This document shows positions 8,716 through 17,616 of a DNA stretch of 64,000 bases, one piece after another (the stretch's first letter is position 1; each line of letters opens with the position of its first letter). Under the pieces are notes generated by a model. That model did no database searches and had not been told where the DNA came from. It saw only the letters and a list, made by a program, of their open reading frames with translations. Made by a program: the position numbers and the translations under genes. Location of the stretch: assembly GCA_036774405.1 (NCBI GenBank), contig DAIPBO010000002.1:1-64000 (forward strand). The letters are read 5' to 3'. Origin of the DNA: JAAYDS01 sp012729155 (GTDB lineage: Bacteria > Chloroflexota > Anaerolineae > UBA1429).

Positions 8716-9716
8716 CGGGCGCGGCCAGGTTCGATGGTGGGTTTGTTGGCGAGATTCTGGCCGAACCGGGCGGCGAACATCTGCTCACTTGCTGGTCGTG
8801 CGGCACATGCGCGGCCACTTGCCTGGTGCGCCGCTTTGACCCGGCGTTCAACCCGCGCCTTTTGCTGCGACGGGCCGGCCTGGGCCTGCGTGAGCAGGTG
8901 CTTTCAAGCGCCGAGATTTGGCAGTGCTCGGCGTGCGACGCCTGCTATCCGCGCTGCCCACAGCAGATCCACATCTCGGATGTGATCAGGGCCATCCGCA
9001 ACATCGCCATTCGCGAGGGCTATGCGCCTCCTGGCCCCCACGCAGAGGTTGATCCTCAGCGCTGCTCGGGCTGTGCCGTCTGCACGCGGGCTTGCCCCTA
9101 TGGGGCCATCGACCGGGTGGTGACATTCATCGATGATCAGGAACGCACCATCGCTCGCGTGGACCCGAATCTTTGTCAGCATTGTGGCATTTGCGTGGCG
9201 GCGTGTCCGTCGGGCGCCATGTCGCTCGAGACGGTCAATGACCGCGAACTAGTGACACGCATGGGCGCAGGTGGCTGGCTCGAGCGGCCCGGTATGCTCC
9301 AGGGCGGCGCTGATGCGCCTCGTATTCTGGCCTTTGTGTGCCAGTGGAGCATTCACGCGGATAGTGAGTGGGCAGCCCTTGATGCGCTTCAGAGTGACGG
9401 CCTGCGGATCGTGCGGCTGCCCTGCTCGGGGCGGGTAGATCCTGCTATGGTCTTGTTGGCCCTCACACAGGGGGCCGATGGCGTGCTGGTGGTGGGCTGT
9501 GCCGAGGGCGAGTGTCACTATCTGCGGGGCACCTATCTGGGGCGTGGCAAAGTGTTGCTGCTCAACGAGATGATGCAACAACTTGGGCTGGCGTCCGAAC
9601 GAATCGCCTTTGCCCAGTCAGGCGCGCTCGACCGTCGAGTGCTGCCCCGGCTGGTGGACCAAATGCGCGCCGATCTGGTCAGGTTGGCCCATGAACCTGC
9701 GGCCGCTGCGGTCTAG
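8712..9716 (+). CDS. HdrC-ferredoxin-MvhD fusion protein
   Basis: The 334-residue product starts at GTG 8712, overlapping the hdrA stop (GTGA). The N-terminus carries the HdrC pattern CWSCGTCAATC and CSACDACYPRCP followed by ISDVIRAIRNIA. A two-cluster ferredoxin domain follows (CSGCAVCTRACP and CQHCGICVAACP). The C-terminal third is MvhD-like (FVCQWS, LPCSGR, GCAEGECHY). HdrC normally links HdrA to HdrB and MvhD links the hydrogenase to HdrA, so this protein could wire HdrA to both the hydrogenase and the AOR ferredoxin. The MvhD part has lost the second Cys of the usual CxxC, present in the HdrA-fused copy. Confidence 0.85.
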   Translation: MTGAARFDGGFVGEILAEPGGEHLLTCWSCGTCAATCLVRRFDPAFNPRLLLRRAGLGLREQVLSSAEIWQCSACDACYPRCPQQIHISDVIRAIRNIAIREGYAPPGPHAEVDPQRCSGCAVCTRACPYGAIDRVVTFIDDQERTIARVDPNLCQHCGICVAACPSGAMSLETVNDRELVTRMGAGGWLERPGMLQGGADAPRILAFVCQWSIHADSEWAALDALQSDGLRIVRLPCSGRVDPAMVLLALTQGADGVLVVGCAEGECHYLRGTYLGRGKVLLLNEMMQQLGLASERIAFAQSGALDRRVLPRLVDQMRADLVRLAHEPAAAAV

Positions 9717-9736
9717 ACGACGGGTTAAGAGGATTG

Positions 9737-10750
9737 ATGGACAAGATCAAGCTGGCTGTATATTGGGCCTCGAGCTGTGGCGGATGCGACATCGCCATTG
9801 TCGAACTGGGCGAGCACCTGCTCGAGTTGGCGCAGGTGGCCGACCTCGTTTTTTGGCCTGCTGCGATGGACTTCAAGTACGGCGATGTCGAGGCGATGCC
9901 CGATGGCAACATCGATGTGACGTTGTTCAATGGTGCCATTCGCACCGAACATGATGCTCACATCGCCGCTCTGCTCCGCAGAAAGAGCAGATGCCTGGTG
10001 GCATTCGGCTCTTGCGCCATGGAGGGCTGCATCCCGGCCCTGGCCAACATTCAGGGCAAGGAGCGGGCTCTGCACCGCGCTGCGCTTGAGACGCCCACCA
10101 CCGACAATCCGACGGATGTCATGCCCGCGAGCATCACTGTCATACCTGAGGGAGAGCTGCAGCTGCCCGCCTTGTGTAACCTGCTGCGGCCGCTCGAGCA
10201 GGTGGTGTCGGTGGACTATACCATCCCTGGCTGCCCGCCCCACCACGATCAGGTCTGGCAGGTGCTGCAGCAGGTCATCCATGGTGAGCTTCCGGCGCGC
10301 GGGGCGCTGCTGGGCGTAGACCCGCTGACGGTGTGCGATCAGTGCCCACGTACGCGCGAGGGCAAGGTGCGCGTCGATCGCTTCTTGCGACCGCACGAGT
10401 TCATCGCTGATCCAGACCGCTGTCTGCTCGAGCAGGGGCTGGTGTGTGCCGGTCCGGCAACCCATGCGGGCTGTGGCGCGCTGTGCGTCAATGCCAACAT
10501 GCCGTGCCGTGGCTGCTATGGCCCTCCCGATGGTGTAGCCGACCAGGGCGCGGCTATGCTCGATGCCATCGTGGCGGCCATGGATGGCCAGTCTGATGCC
10601 GAGATTCGACGTGTATTGGGCACCATCGTCGATCCTGTGGGCACCTTTTACCGCTTTAGCCTGGGGTCGTCTTTTCTGCAGCAACTTGTGGCGAGTGCAA
10701 TGGGTGCCGCGCCTTGCGCGGCACCCTCTGGCGAGGAGACGCACGGATGA
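9737..10750 (+). CDS. mvhG: [NiFe]-hydrogenase small subunit (MvhG-like)
   Basis: The 337-residue product begins with the proximal-cluster region SSCGGCDIAIVELG and contains GSCAMEGC and IPGCPP, all typical of group 3 hydrogenase small subunits. A C-terminal half with CDQCPRTR, THAGCGALC and CRGCYGPP supplies further clusters. There is no twin-arginine signal, so it is cytoplasmic. It passes electrons from the NiFe site to the MvhD/HdrA proteins. I chose the ATG at 9737, preceded by AAGAGG; a TTG directly before it is also in frame. Its stop overlaps the large-subunit start. Confidence 0.93.
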   Translation: MDKIKLAVYWASSCGGCDIAIVELGEHLLELAQVADLVFWPAAMDFKYGDVEAMPDGNIDVTLFNGAIRTEHDAHIAALLRRKSRCLVAFGSCAMEGCIPALANIQGKERALHRAALETPTTDNPTDVMPASITVIPEGELQLPALCNLLRPLEQVVSVDYTIPGCPPHHDQVWQVLQQVIHGELPARGALLGVDPLTVCDQCPRTREGKVRVDRFLRPHEFIADPDRCLLEQGLVCAGPATHAGCGALCVNANMPCRGCYGPPDGVADQGAAMLDAIVAAMDGQSDAEIRRVLGTIVDPVGTFYRFSLGSSFLQQLVASAMGAAPCAAPSGEETHG

Positions 10751-12210
10751 GACGCATCGAGATCGATCCCATCACCCGCCTCGAGGGGCACGGCAAGATC
10801 ACGCTCTTTCTCGATGACCAGGGCGACGTGGCGAACGCCTACTTTCAGGTGCCCGAGTTTCGCGGCTTTGAGAGTTTCTGTGAGGGCCGCCCCGTTGAAG
10901 AGATGCCACGCATCACACAGCGCATCTGTGGCGTGTGCCCCACGGCGCACCATATGGCCTCTGCCAAGGCTGGTGATGCCGTCTATCACGTGCAGGTGCC
11001 GCTCACGGCGCAGATGATTCGCGAGTTGGTCTATGCCGCCTTTGTGGCGGGGGATCATGCCACGCACTTTTATGTGCTCTCGGGGCCCGACTTTTTGGTC
11101 GGCCCAGATGCTGATCCGGCGCAGCGCAACATCCTTGGCGTGGTGCACAAGGTGGGATTGCAGATGGGGCGCCGCGTGTTGCAGCACCTGGCAGAATCTC
11201 ATGAGGTAGTTTCACTGCTGGGGGGGCGTTTTGTGCACCCGGTGATGGCTCTGCCAGGTGGGGTGGCCAAGGGCGTCACTCGCGAGATGCAGACGCGGCT
11301 CATCGCAATCGGCCAGCACATGGTCGAGTTCGGCCTCTTTTCACTGCAACTCTGGCAAGACGCCATTCTGGGCAGCGAGATGTTCCGCGATATGATCTGG
11401 AGTGAGGCGTTCCTGCATCGCACCCATAGCATAGGCCTGGTGGATGCCAACAAGCAGCTCAACTTTTACGATGGCAACGTGCGCATCGTCGATGTCGAGG
11501 GGCACGAGGTGGCGCTCTATCCACCTGCTGACTATGCCGAGCACGTCGCTGAACGCGTCGAGCCGTGGACGTATGTCAAGTTTCCATACCTCAAGCATTT
11601 TGGCTGGAAGGGCCTGGTCGATGGCATGGAAAGCGGTGTCTACCGCTCGACGCCGCTCGGACGCCTGAACGTGTCTGAGGGTATGGCGACGCCACGTGCT
11701 AACGAGGCCTATGAGGCGTTCTATGCCCACATGGGCGGCAAGCCGGTTCACGCCACCCTGGCCACCCACTGGGCGCGCCTGATAGAGATGCTCTACGTCG
11801 CCGAGCGCATGCTCGAGCTGGCGTCTGATGAGCGCATCCTCGACACAGACATTCGAGCAATCCCTTGCGAGACACCGACCGAGGGCGTGGGCATCGTTGA
11901 GGCGCCGCGTGGCCTGCTTACCCATCATTACCAGACTGATGAACGAGGGGTGCTCACCAAGGTGAACCTGATCGTGGGCACCACCAACAATAACGCCGCT
12001 ATCTCGCTATCGATCAAAAAGGCCGCGCAAGCCTTGATTGGGGGCGGACGCGAGATCACCCAGGGGCTGCTCGACCGCATTGAGATGGCCTTCAGAGCTT
12101 ATGACCCCTGCCTGGCTTGCGCCACACATGCCGTGATGGGTGAGATGGCGCTAGATGTCACTGTGTTCGATAGTCACGGCGAGCAGGTCGCTCGCCTGAT
12201 CCGCGACTAG
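10747..12210 (+). CDS. mvhA: [NiFe]-hydrogenase large subunit (MvhA-like, group 3c type)
   Basis: The 487-residue product has both Ni-binding motifs: RICGVCPTAHH near residue 59 and DPCLACATH near the C-terminus. Both C-terminal Ni ligands are Cys, not Sec. Residues after the last motif form a C-terminal tail that a maturation protease would remove; no protease or hyp gene is in the window. The start ATG overlaps the small-subunit stop (ATGA). With HdrA, HdrC and MvhD domains nearby, it is the catalytic chain of an Mvh-type hydrogenase coupled to electron bifurcation, working in either direction between H2 and ferredoxin or the AOR. Confidence 0.94.
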   Translation: MRRIEIDPITRLEGHGKITLFLDDQGDVANAYFQVPEFRGFESFCEGRPVEEMPRITQRICGVCPTAHHMASAKAGDAVYHVQVPLTAQMIRELVYAAFVAGDHATHFYVLSGPDFLVGPDADPAQRNILGVVHKVGLQMGRRVLQHLAESHEVVSLLGGRFVHPVMALPGGVAKGVTREMQTRLIAIGQHMVEFGLFSLQLWQDAILGSEMFRDMIWSEAFLHRTHSIGLVDANKQLNFYDGNVRIVDVEGHEVALYPPADYAEHVAERVEPWTYVKFPYLKHFGWKGLVDGMESGVYRSTPLGRLNVSEGMATPRANEAYEAFYAHMGGKPVHATLATHWARLIEMLYVAERMLELASDERILDTDIRAIPCETPTEGVGIVEAPRGLLTHHYQTDERGVLTKVNLIVGTTNNNAAISLSIKKAAQALIGGGREITQGLLDRIEMAFRAYDPCLACATHAVMGEMALDVTVFDSHGEQVARLIRD

Positions 12211-12227
12211 GCCGGGGAGAGGGAGCG

Positions 12228-13133
12228 ATGCCGAGCAGAGGCCAGACCATCAAGACCGCCACCGACGTGCGCCTCACCCTGTTGCGCCCCATGGTGACTC
12301 GCCGCTACGAGCTCGCGCTCGATCATGAGGTGTGCTGTGGTTGCGGCACCTGTGCCACCGTGTGCCCTAAAGAGGCCATTACGCTGACCGATGCTGAGGT
12401 GGTTGATGGCCGCCTCCAGGTACGCCCCCGCGTCGATATCGATGCAGACAAATGCGTCTACTGCGGCGAATGTGTGGCCATGTGCCCCACCCATGCTCTG
12501 AGCATCACCGTGAATGGCGAGCCCGAGGTGCCGGTGATCAAGGGCAAGGCCTTTCCCATGCTCGTGCGGCGTATGTCGGTCAACCAGGCCGTGCTTGAGC
12601 AAGCCCCCACGGCCGACTATATCGACAACTGCCCCTCGGGCGCGCTCTCGGGCGAAATTCTGCGCGATGCGCACGCTCAGGTGACCGGTGTGCGTGACGT
12701 CAAGCTCGACCGCGGCGTGTGCTACAACTGCACCCGCTGCATGGAAGAGGGGCCGGCCGGCGGTTTTGAGATCGTCAAGCCCTATCAGGGGCGCATCGAG
12801 CTCGACGTGGCACGCTGTCCCGCGGGCTGTCAGGCCTGTGCCGATGCCTGCCCTACGCATGCCATCATCTATGATGGGCAGCATGTCAGCGTCGATGAGC
12901 GTTTCTGCATCTACTGTGGGGTTTGCGAGCGCGTCTGTCCGGTGCCTGGCGCCATCCGTAGCGTGCGTACGGGGTACCTGCATATGCCGGTCGAATCTGC
13001 AGCCTGGACGCAGGCACTAGACAGGCTGGTCTCGTATCGCGAGGCTGTGCGCGAGTATGCGGTCAAGGCCCAGCTCAAACGTCGCGACATGGTGGTACGG
13101 GCGTTGTTGGGCGGTGATGAGAGCAACGCCTAA
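12228..13133 (+). CDS. Polyferredoxin (MvhB-like)
   Basis: The 301-residue protein contains several ferredoxin-type motifs: CCGCGTCATVCP, CVYCGECVAMCP, CPAGCQACADACP and CIYCGVCERVCP. A fifth, CYNCTRCMEEGP, lacks the fourth Cys, and a separate NCPSGAL sits about 40 residues earlier. The C-terminal 60 residues are helical and carry no cysteines. It lies 17 bases after mvhA, with GGGAG before its ATG, and closes the cluster. It probably serves as an electron conduit for the hydrogenase/Hdr complex. Confidence 0.88.
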   Translation: MPSRGQTIKTATDVRLTLLRPMVTRRYELALDHEVCCGCGTCATVCPKEAITLTDAEVVDGRLQVRPRVDIDADKCVYCGECVAMCPTHALSITVNGEPEVPVIKGKAFPMLVRRMSVNQAVLEQAPTADYIDNCPSGALSGEILRDAHAQVTGVRDVKLDRGVCYNCTRCMEEGPAGGFEIVKPYQGRIELDVARCPAGCQACADACPTHAIIYDGQHVSVDERFCIYCGVCERVCPVPGAIRSVRTGYLHMPVESAAWTQALDRLVSYREAVREYAVKAQLKRRDMVVRALLGGDESNA

Positions 13134-13204
13134 CTGCAGCGCCATCGCTGAGGTCGTCTCGAACGCTATGAGTGATTGCAGCCTGTGCTCGAGAGGTGCT
13201 TGCC

Positions 13205-14713
13205 ATGCTATTGGATGAGCTGATCTCAGCTCTGCCGTCCTATCGGGCGCTGAACTGGCAGTCAGGCCTCAGTGTACAGGGGTTGCGCTCCGACTCGCGA
13301 CAGGTGATGCCGGGCGATCTGTTCATCGCGGTGCAGGGTGTGGCGGTCGATGGACACCGCTATGCTGCTGCCGCCGTCGAACGCGGTGCGGTGGCGCTGG
13401 TGCTGGAGCATGAGGTCGCCGGTTGCGAGGGCGTGCCTACTCTGACTGTGCGCAACAGCCGCGAAGCGCTGGCCTGGCTCCATGCTGCCTGGCAGGGCCA
13501 CCCTGGCCGGCAACTGCGGGTCATCGGTGTGACCGGCACCGACGGCAAGACCACCACCACCAGGCTGATCGCGGGCATCCTCAACAGCTCCGGTCGTCGC
13601 ACAGGCAGCGTCGATTCGGTGGGCGCTTTTGTGGGCGATGTCGAGCTCGACACCGGCTTTCACACCACCACGCCCGACGCCCCACAGGTTCAGGCCTATC
13701 TGCGCCAGATGGTGACTGCTGGTATGCAGTACGCCGTGCTCGAGTCGACCTCTCACGGCTTGGCGCAGCACCGCGTAACCGGCAGCGAGTACGACGTGGC
13801 TGTGGTGACGAATATCACCCACGAGCACCTCGACTATCACAAGACGTATGAGGCGTATCGCGAGGCCAAGACGAGCCTCTTCCGCTCGCTAACGACATCG
13901 CATCGCAAGCCAGGCATAGCCAAGGTGGCCGTGCTTAACCGCGACGACAGCTCGTATGACTACCTAGCGGAGATTCCAGTCGATGTGCGGCTCACCTATG
14001 GCGTCGAACACCCCGCCGATCTCATGGCGCATGGGATCAGTGTGTCGCCGCAGGGGCTGCACTTTTTGCTCGAGACGCCGCGAGGCGCCGTACCCGTCAG
14101 CTCGCCCCTTGTGGGGCGCTATAACGTGCTCAATATCCTGGCGGCGGCAGGTGTGGCCCTGTCACAAGGGCTCGCTCCCGAAGAGACCGCTGCGGGTGTG
14201 GCGCAGGTGAGCTCTGTGGTGGGGCGTATGGAGCGTATCGATCTCGGGCAGCCTTTTACCCTGATCGTCGACTTTGCCCACACTCCCAACGCTCTCGACA
14301 ACGCGCTGCGCGCCGCGCGAGACCTGGCACAGGGCCGCGTCATTGCCCTGTTCGGCTGCGCCGGCCTGCGCGATGTCGCCAAGCGTCCATGGATGGGCGA
14401 GATCTCGGGGCGTCTGGCCGATATGACGGTGATAACCGCAGAGGACCCGCGGACGGAGTCACTGGATGAGATCATGGAGCAGATGGCTGTGGGCTGTCGC
14501 CGCGCCGGCCGGCAAGAGGGAGAGGGGTTCCTGCGCATCGGTGACCGCGCCGAGGCGATCGAGATGGCTGTCTCGATCGCCCGACCCGGCGATGTTGTCA
14601 TTCTCTGTGGCAAGGGCCACGAACGCTCGATGTGCTATGGCGAGGTCGAGCACCCCTGGAGCGACCAGAACACTGCCCGTCAAGCGTTACAGCGGCTTGG
14701 CTACAGCGCCTGA
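13205..14713 (+). CDS. murE: UDP-N-acetylmuramoyl-tripeptide synthetase (MurE)
   Basis: The 502-residue product is a Mur ligase that adds the third residue of the peptidoglycan stem peptide to UDP-MurNAc-L-Ala-D-Glu. Seen: the N-terminal UDP-binding domain (GLRSDSRQVMPGDLFIA), the ATP loop GVTGTDGKTTTT, the substrate segment TTTPDAPQ, the ESTSHGL motif, the NITHEHLDYH motif, and the C-terminal domain (DFAHTPNAL, GKGHE). The amino-acid selecting motif reads EDPR instead of the DNPR of meso-diaminopimelate enzymes, so the third residue may be Lys or Orn. The ATG at 13205 follows GAGAGG. Confidence 0.92.
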   Translation: MLLDELISALPSYRALNWQSGLSVQGLRSDSRQVMPGDLFIAVQGVAVDGHRYAAAAVERGAVALVLEHEVAGCEGVPTLTVRNSREALAWLHAAWQGHPGRQLRVIGVTGTDGKTTTTRLIAGILNSSGRRTGSVDSVGAFVGDVELDTGFHTTTPDAPQVQAYLRQMVTAGMQYAVLESTSHGLAQHRVTGSEYDVAVVTNITHEHLDYHKTYEAYREAKTSLFRSLTTSHRKPGIAKVAVLNRDDSSYDYLAEIPVDVRLTYGVEHPADLMAHGISVSPQGLHFLLETPRGAVPVSSPLVGRYNVLNILAAAGVALSQGLAPEETAAGVAQVSSVVGRMERIDLGQPFTLIVDFAHTPNALDNALRAARDLAQGRVIALFGCAGLRDVAKRPWMGEISGRLADMTVITAEDPRTESLDEIMEQMAVGCRRAGRQEGEGFLRIGDRAEAIEMAVSIARPGDVVILCGKGHERSMCYGEVEHPWSDQNTARQALQRLGYSA

Positions 14714-14752
14714 GAGCGCCCACGTCAACCGCGCTGGCAGAACGACGCGCCT

Positions 14753-15394
14753 CTAGTTCCGCTCGCCCTCGAACACCAGTTTCCCCTCGCCCAGTCTGAC
14801 GGCCGTAATCTCTAGCCCCGCGGGCAGCGATACGGGAATGGGAATGCCGTCGGGCCCGCTGTAGGTGCGCATTGCCTCTAGAATCAGGCTCTGGGCGATC
14901 GTGCGCACCAGTCCACTGAACTGTGGCCCTAGCGCCACGTCGTCGATGCTGAAATACAGCTTGCCGTCCACCACGTGCGGTGTGCCGCTGATAGAGATAT
15001 CGCCGGCCAGCCCGGTGGCTTCGTGCCTCACAGAGCCATCGATGTGCATCGCATCTGGCTTGATGTCGACACTCAGGTTGTCCACCGTGGCGCCCTGCTC
15101 GTTGAACGATTCGCCAGCAAGATACTCATTGATCTCGTCCTCGGTCATCTCTTTGACCACCCCTGACGACTCTGGCACTGAGGTGGGCATTGCCGTGGGC
15201 GTGATGGCTGCGATGGTTGGGATGGGTGTAGGGCTGGGCAGTGGTAACGGTGTGGCCGTCGCCTGATGGAGCGCCACAGCCGTTGCTGTGGGCTGCGGGC
15301 GCAACAGCCCGCGCAGGCCACGAGGGATGCACCCCGCCGCACTGATGGCGATGACGAGCGCTGATAGCAGTAGGATCGACTTGTTGAGCGACAT
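14753..15394 (-). CDS. Lipoprotein of unknown function
   Basis: The 213-residue protein starts with a lipoprotein signal: a short basic N-terminus, a hydrophobic core and a lipobox ending in SAAGC at about residue 22. A Pro/Thr/Ala-rich linker of about 45 residues follows, then a globular domain of about 130 residues beginning near VVKEMTEDEINEYLAG. The C-terminal domain (VDNLSVDIKPDAMHI..., GLEITAVRLGEGKLVFEG) resembles LmeA/DUF2993-like lipid-associated folds, but only weakly. A GAGGAG ribosome site precedes the ATG, and a TATAGT box lies just upstream. It ends convergently to murE. Confidence 0.75.
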   Translation of the reverse strand: MSLNKSILLLSALVIAISAAGCIPRGLRGLLRPQPTATAVALHQATATPLPLPSPTPIPTIAAITPTAMPTSVPESSGVVKEMTEDEINEYLAGESFNEQGATVDNLSVDIKPDAMHIDGSVRHEATGLAGDISISGTPHVVDGKLYFSIDDVALGPQFSGLVRTIAQSLILEAMRTYSGPDGIPIPVSLPAGLEITAVRLGEGKLVFEGERN

Positions 15395-15454
15395 CTGGCT
15401 CCTCACTATAGGGCTTGACGAGAAGACGCCATACGCATGCGCGTTGTTCCCGCG

Positions 15455-16567
15455 CTAAAGCAGCCCCTCAAGGGGCGCCTGGGCCTGATCAAACGCGCCC
15501 GCCACGGCGGCGTGGGTGATGTGTCCTCGGAAAGTGTTCACGCCGCGGCCAAGCACGGCGTCGCCCCTGACGGCCTGTGCCAGGCCACGATTGGCGAGCT
15601 CACGAATGTAGGGTAGGGTGGCGTTTGATAGAGCGTAGGTGGCAGTGCGAGGCACGGCCCCAGGGATGTTGGGCACGGCATAGTGGATGACGTCGTGCAA
15701 CAGGTAGGTGGGCTGCGAATGGGATGTCGGGTGAATCGTCTCGATACAGCCGCCCTGGTCCACGGCGACGTCAAGCACCACCGAGCCTGGCGCCATTGCT
15801 TCGATCATTGCCTCGGTCACAAGCGTGGGGGCTTTGGCCCCTGGCAGCAGCACAGACCCAATCACCAGCTCGGCGCGGCGCACAGCCTCAAAGATGTTGC
15901 GGTGATTCGACGCCATCGTGGTAAGGTGGCCTCCAAAAACGTCATCGAGGTAGCGCAGACGATCGACGTTCAGGTCGATCACGGTGGTCCGTGCTCCCAG
16001 CCCTAGCGCTACACGGGCAGCGTTGGTGCCCACCACGCCTCCGCCGATGATGGCCACCGCGCCCGCGCGCACCCCAGGCACACCACCCAACAGAACGCCG
16101 CGGCCGCCCTGCGTCACCTCCAGGTAGTGAGCGCCGATCTGCACGGCCATGCGGCCTGCAATCTCGCTCATGGGAGTGAGTAGCGGCAGTGAGCCGTTGT
16201 CACGCTGCACCGTCTCATAGGCCACCGCCGCTACCTGCGTCTGTAGCAGGGCCTCAGTCAGCGGCCAGTTGGCGGCCAGATGAAGATAGGTGAACAGCAG
16301 CAACCCTGGCCTCAGAAAGCCATACTCGCTCTCTAGTGGCTCTTTGACCTTGACGATCATTTCGCTCTCGCCATAGACCTCGGCCGCAGAGGAGCGCAGC
16401 GTTGCGCCGGCGCGCTCAAACTCGTCATCGCCAAAACCGCTGTCAACGCCTGCGCCGACCTCGACGAGCACGGTGTGTCCATCATGGATGAGCGATTCAA
16501 CCGCTCCAGGCGTCATGGCCACGCGCGACTCGTGATCCTTGATCTCACGCGGAATGCCGACGATCAT
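15455..16567 (-). CDS. ald: Alanine dehydrogenase
   Basis: The 370-residue product shows the family start IVGIPREIKDHESRVAMTP, the catalytic Lys/His region (VKVKEPLESEY, FTYLHLAA), the NAD-binding GGGVVGTNAARVALGLGA and the C-terminal VPNIPGAVPRTATYALSNA. It interconverts L-alanine and pyruvate plus ammonia with NAD in the cytoplasm. Its start overlaps the stop of the upstream nucleotidyltransferase by four bases (ATGA), so the two are co-translated. Confidence 0.95.
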   Translation of the reverse strand: MIVGIPREIKDHESRVAMTPGAVESLIHDGHTVLVEVGAGVDSGFGDDEFERAGATLRSSAAEVYGESEMIVKVKEPLESEYGFLRPGLLLFTYLHLAANWPLTEALLQTQVAAVAYETVQRDNGSLPLLTPMSEIAGRMAVQIGAHYLEVTQGGRGVLLGGVPGVRAGAVAIIGGGVVGTNAARVALGLGARTTVIDLNVDRLRYLDDVFGGHLTTMASNHRNIFEAVRRAELVIGSVLLPGAKAPTLVTEAMIEAMAPGSVVLDVAVDQGGCIETIHPTSHSQPTYLLHDVIHYAVPNIPGAVPRTATYALSNATLPYIRELANRGLAQAVRGDAVLGRGVNTFRGHITHAAVAGAFDQAQAPLEGLL

Positions 16568-17562
16568 GCGCTCGCCCCGTTTCTTGAATATGACAAGACG
16601 CTGCTGTCATCACCCAAGACCACGCAAAGCGCGGCACCCTCGACTACAGCCCGTTGGCCCACCAGCGAGCCGGTAACGATGGCGCCTCTGATGTGAGCGT
16701 CCTCATCGATGATACTGTCGGACACGATCGAGTCGGTCACAACGGCGCCCCGAGCGATAGTGACGTTGGGGCCGATGATCGAGCGTTCGACCGATGCCAA
16801 GGGATGAACATAAACAGGCGGTGTGATTGCATTTTCCTGGAGACGCTTTGTGTTGGCATGGCCGTGTTCGAGCAGGTAGCGGTTGGTGTGAAGTAGCGTT
16901 GCGGGCTGGCCGCAATCCTCCCACATGGTGACTGGCAGAGACACAAATCGTGCCCCTCGTTCGATCATGATATTGAACGCATCGGCGAGATAGTACTCGT
17001 TGTTGCGCCGAAGGTCGCGCCGCATCTCCTCTTCGATTGCGCTGGCCAGCTCGGCCCCCTCGCGCACCCAGAAAGCACCTACCGTCGTCTTGCGATAGGT
17101 CAAGTCCGTGGGTTTTTCGATATATCGCGTGATGCGCCCCTTTTCTTCGACCACCACGCCAAAGGGGCGTGGGTCGTCGACCTCCATAGTAAAGATGACG
17201 CCATCGGCATCGACGTCACGCAACTGTGTCAGATCAGCATCGAACAGCGTGTCCACGAACAAGAGCATGCAGGGGCCGCTGAGCGACTCGCGGGCCAAAT
17301 ACACGGCGTGCGACTGGCCGCGAAGCTCGGTCTGCTCGTAAAAGCGTGTCGGAAGGGGATAGCGTTCGCGAACGTAAGCCTCGATGCGGTCGCCGAGATA
17401 GCCAGTGATGAACACCAGCTCGTCAATGTCGAGAGACGAGAACTTGCGGAGCGTGTGGCCCAGCACGGTGTCACCAGCCACATAGAGGAGCGGTTTTGGG
17501 CGCGACCAGGTGAGTGGGCGCATACGCTTGCCATAGCCGGCCATCGGCATGATGACTCTCAT
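16564..17562 (-). CDS. Sugar-phosphate nucleotidyltransferase with left-handed beta-helix tail
   Basis: The 332-residue product opens with MPMAGYGKRMRPLTWSRPKPLL, abridged here to the diagnostic MAGYGKRMRPLT and RPKPLL, the nucleotide-binding signature of RmlA/GalU-type enzymes. FVDTLFDAD and VGAFWV are the catalytic-core segments. The last 80 residues form hexapeptide-like repeats (SIIGPNVTIARGAVVTDS). It resembles long-form glucose-1-phosphate thymidylyltransferases of archaea and Chloroflexota; the exact sugar and nucleotide are not resolved. I chose the ATG at 17562, where conserved sequence begins. Confidence 0.85.
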   Translation of the reverse strand: MRVIMPMAGYGKRMRPLTWSRPKPLLYVAGDTVLGHTLRKFSSLDIDELVFITGYLGDRIEAYVRERYPLPTRFYEQTELRGQSHAVYLARESLSGPCMLLFVDTLFDADLTQLRDVDADGVIFTMEVDDPRPFGVVVEEKGRITRYIEKPTDLTYRKTTVGAFWVREGAELASAIEEEMRRDLRRNNEYYLADAFNIMIERGARFVSLPVTMWEDCGQPATLLHTNRYLLEHGHANTKRLQENAITPPVYVHPLASVERSIIGPNVTIARGAVVTDSIVSDSIIDEDAHIRGAIVTGSLVGQRAVVEGAALCVVLGDDSSVLSYSRNGASA

Positions 17563-17616
17563 CGTCCGTCCATCCCTTCGCTCAGGGAGCACTGCTGCCC
17601 TGTTGATTCAGTCATG

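Noticed and set aside
10747..12210. Selenocysteine in the hydrogenase large subunit (VhuU-like)
   Set aside because: The C-terminal motif reads DPCLACATH with Cys at both Ni ligand positions and continues 26 residues to a TAG stop.
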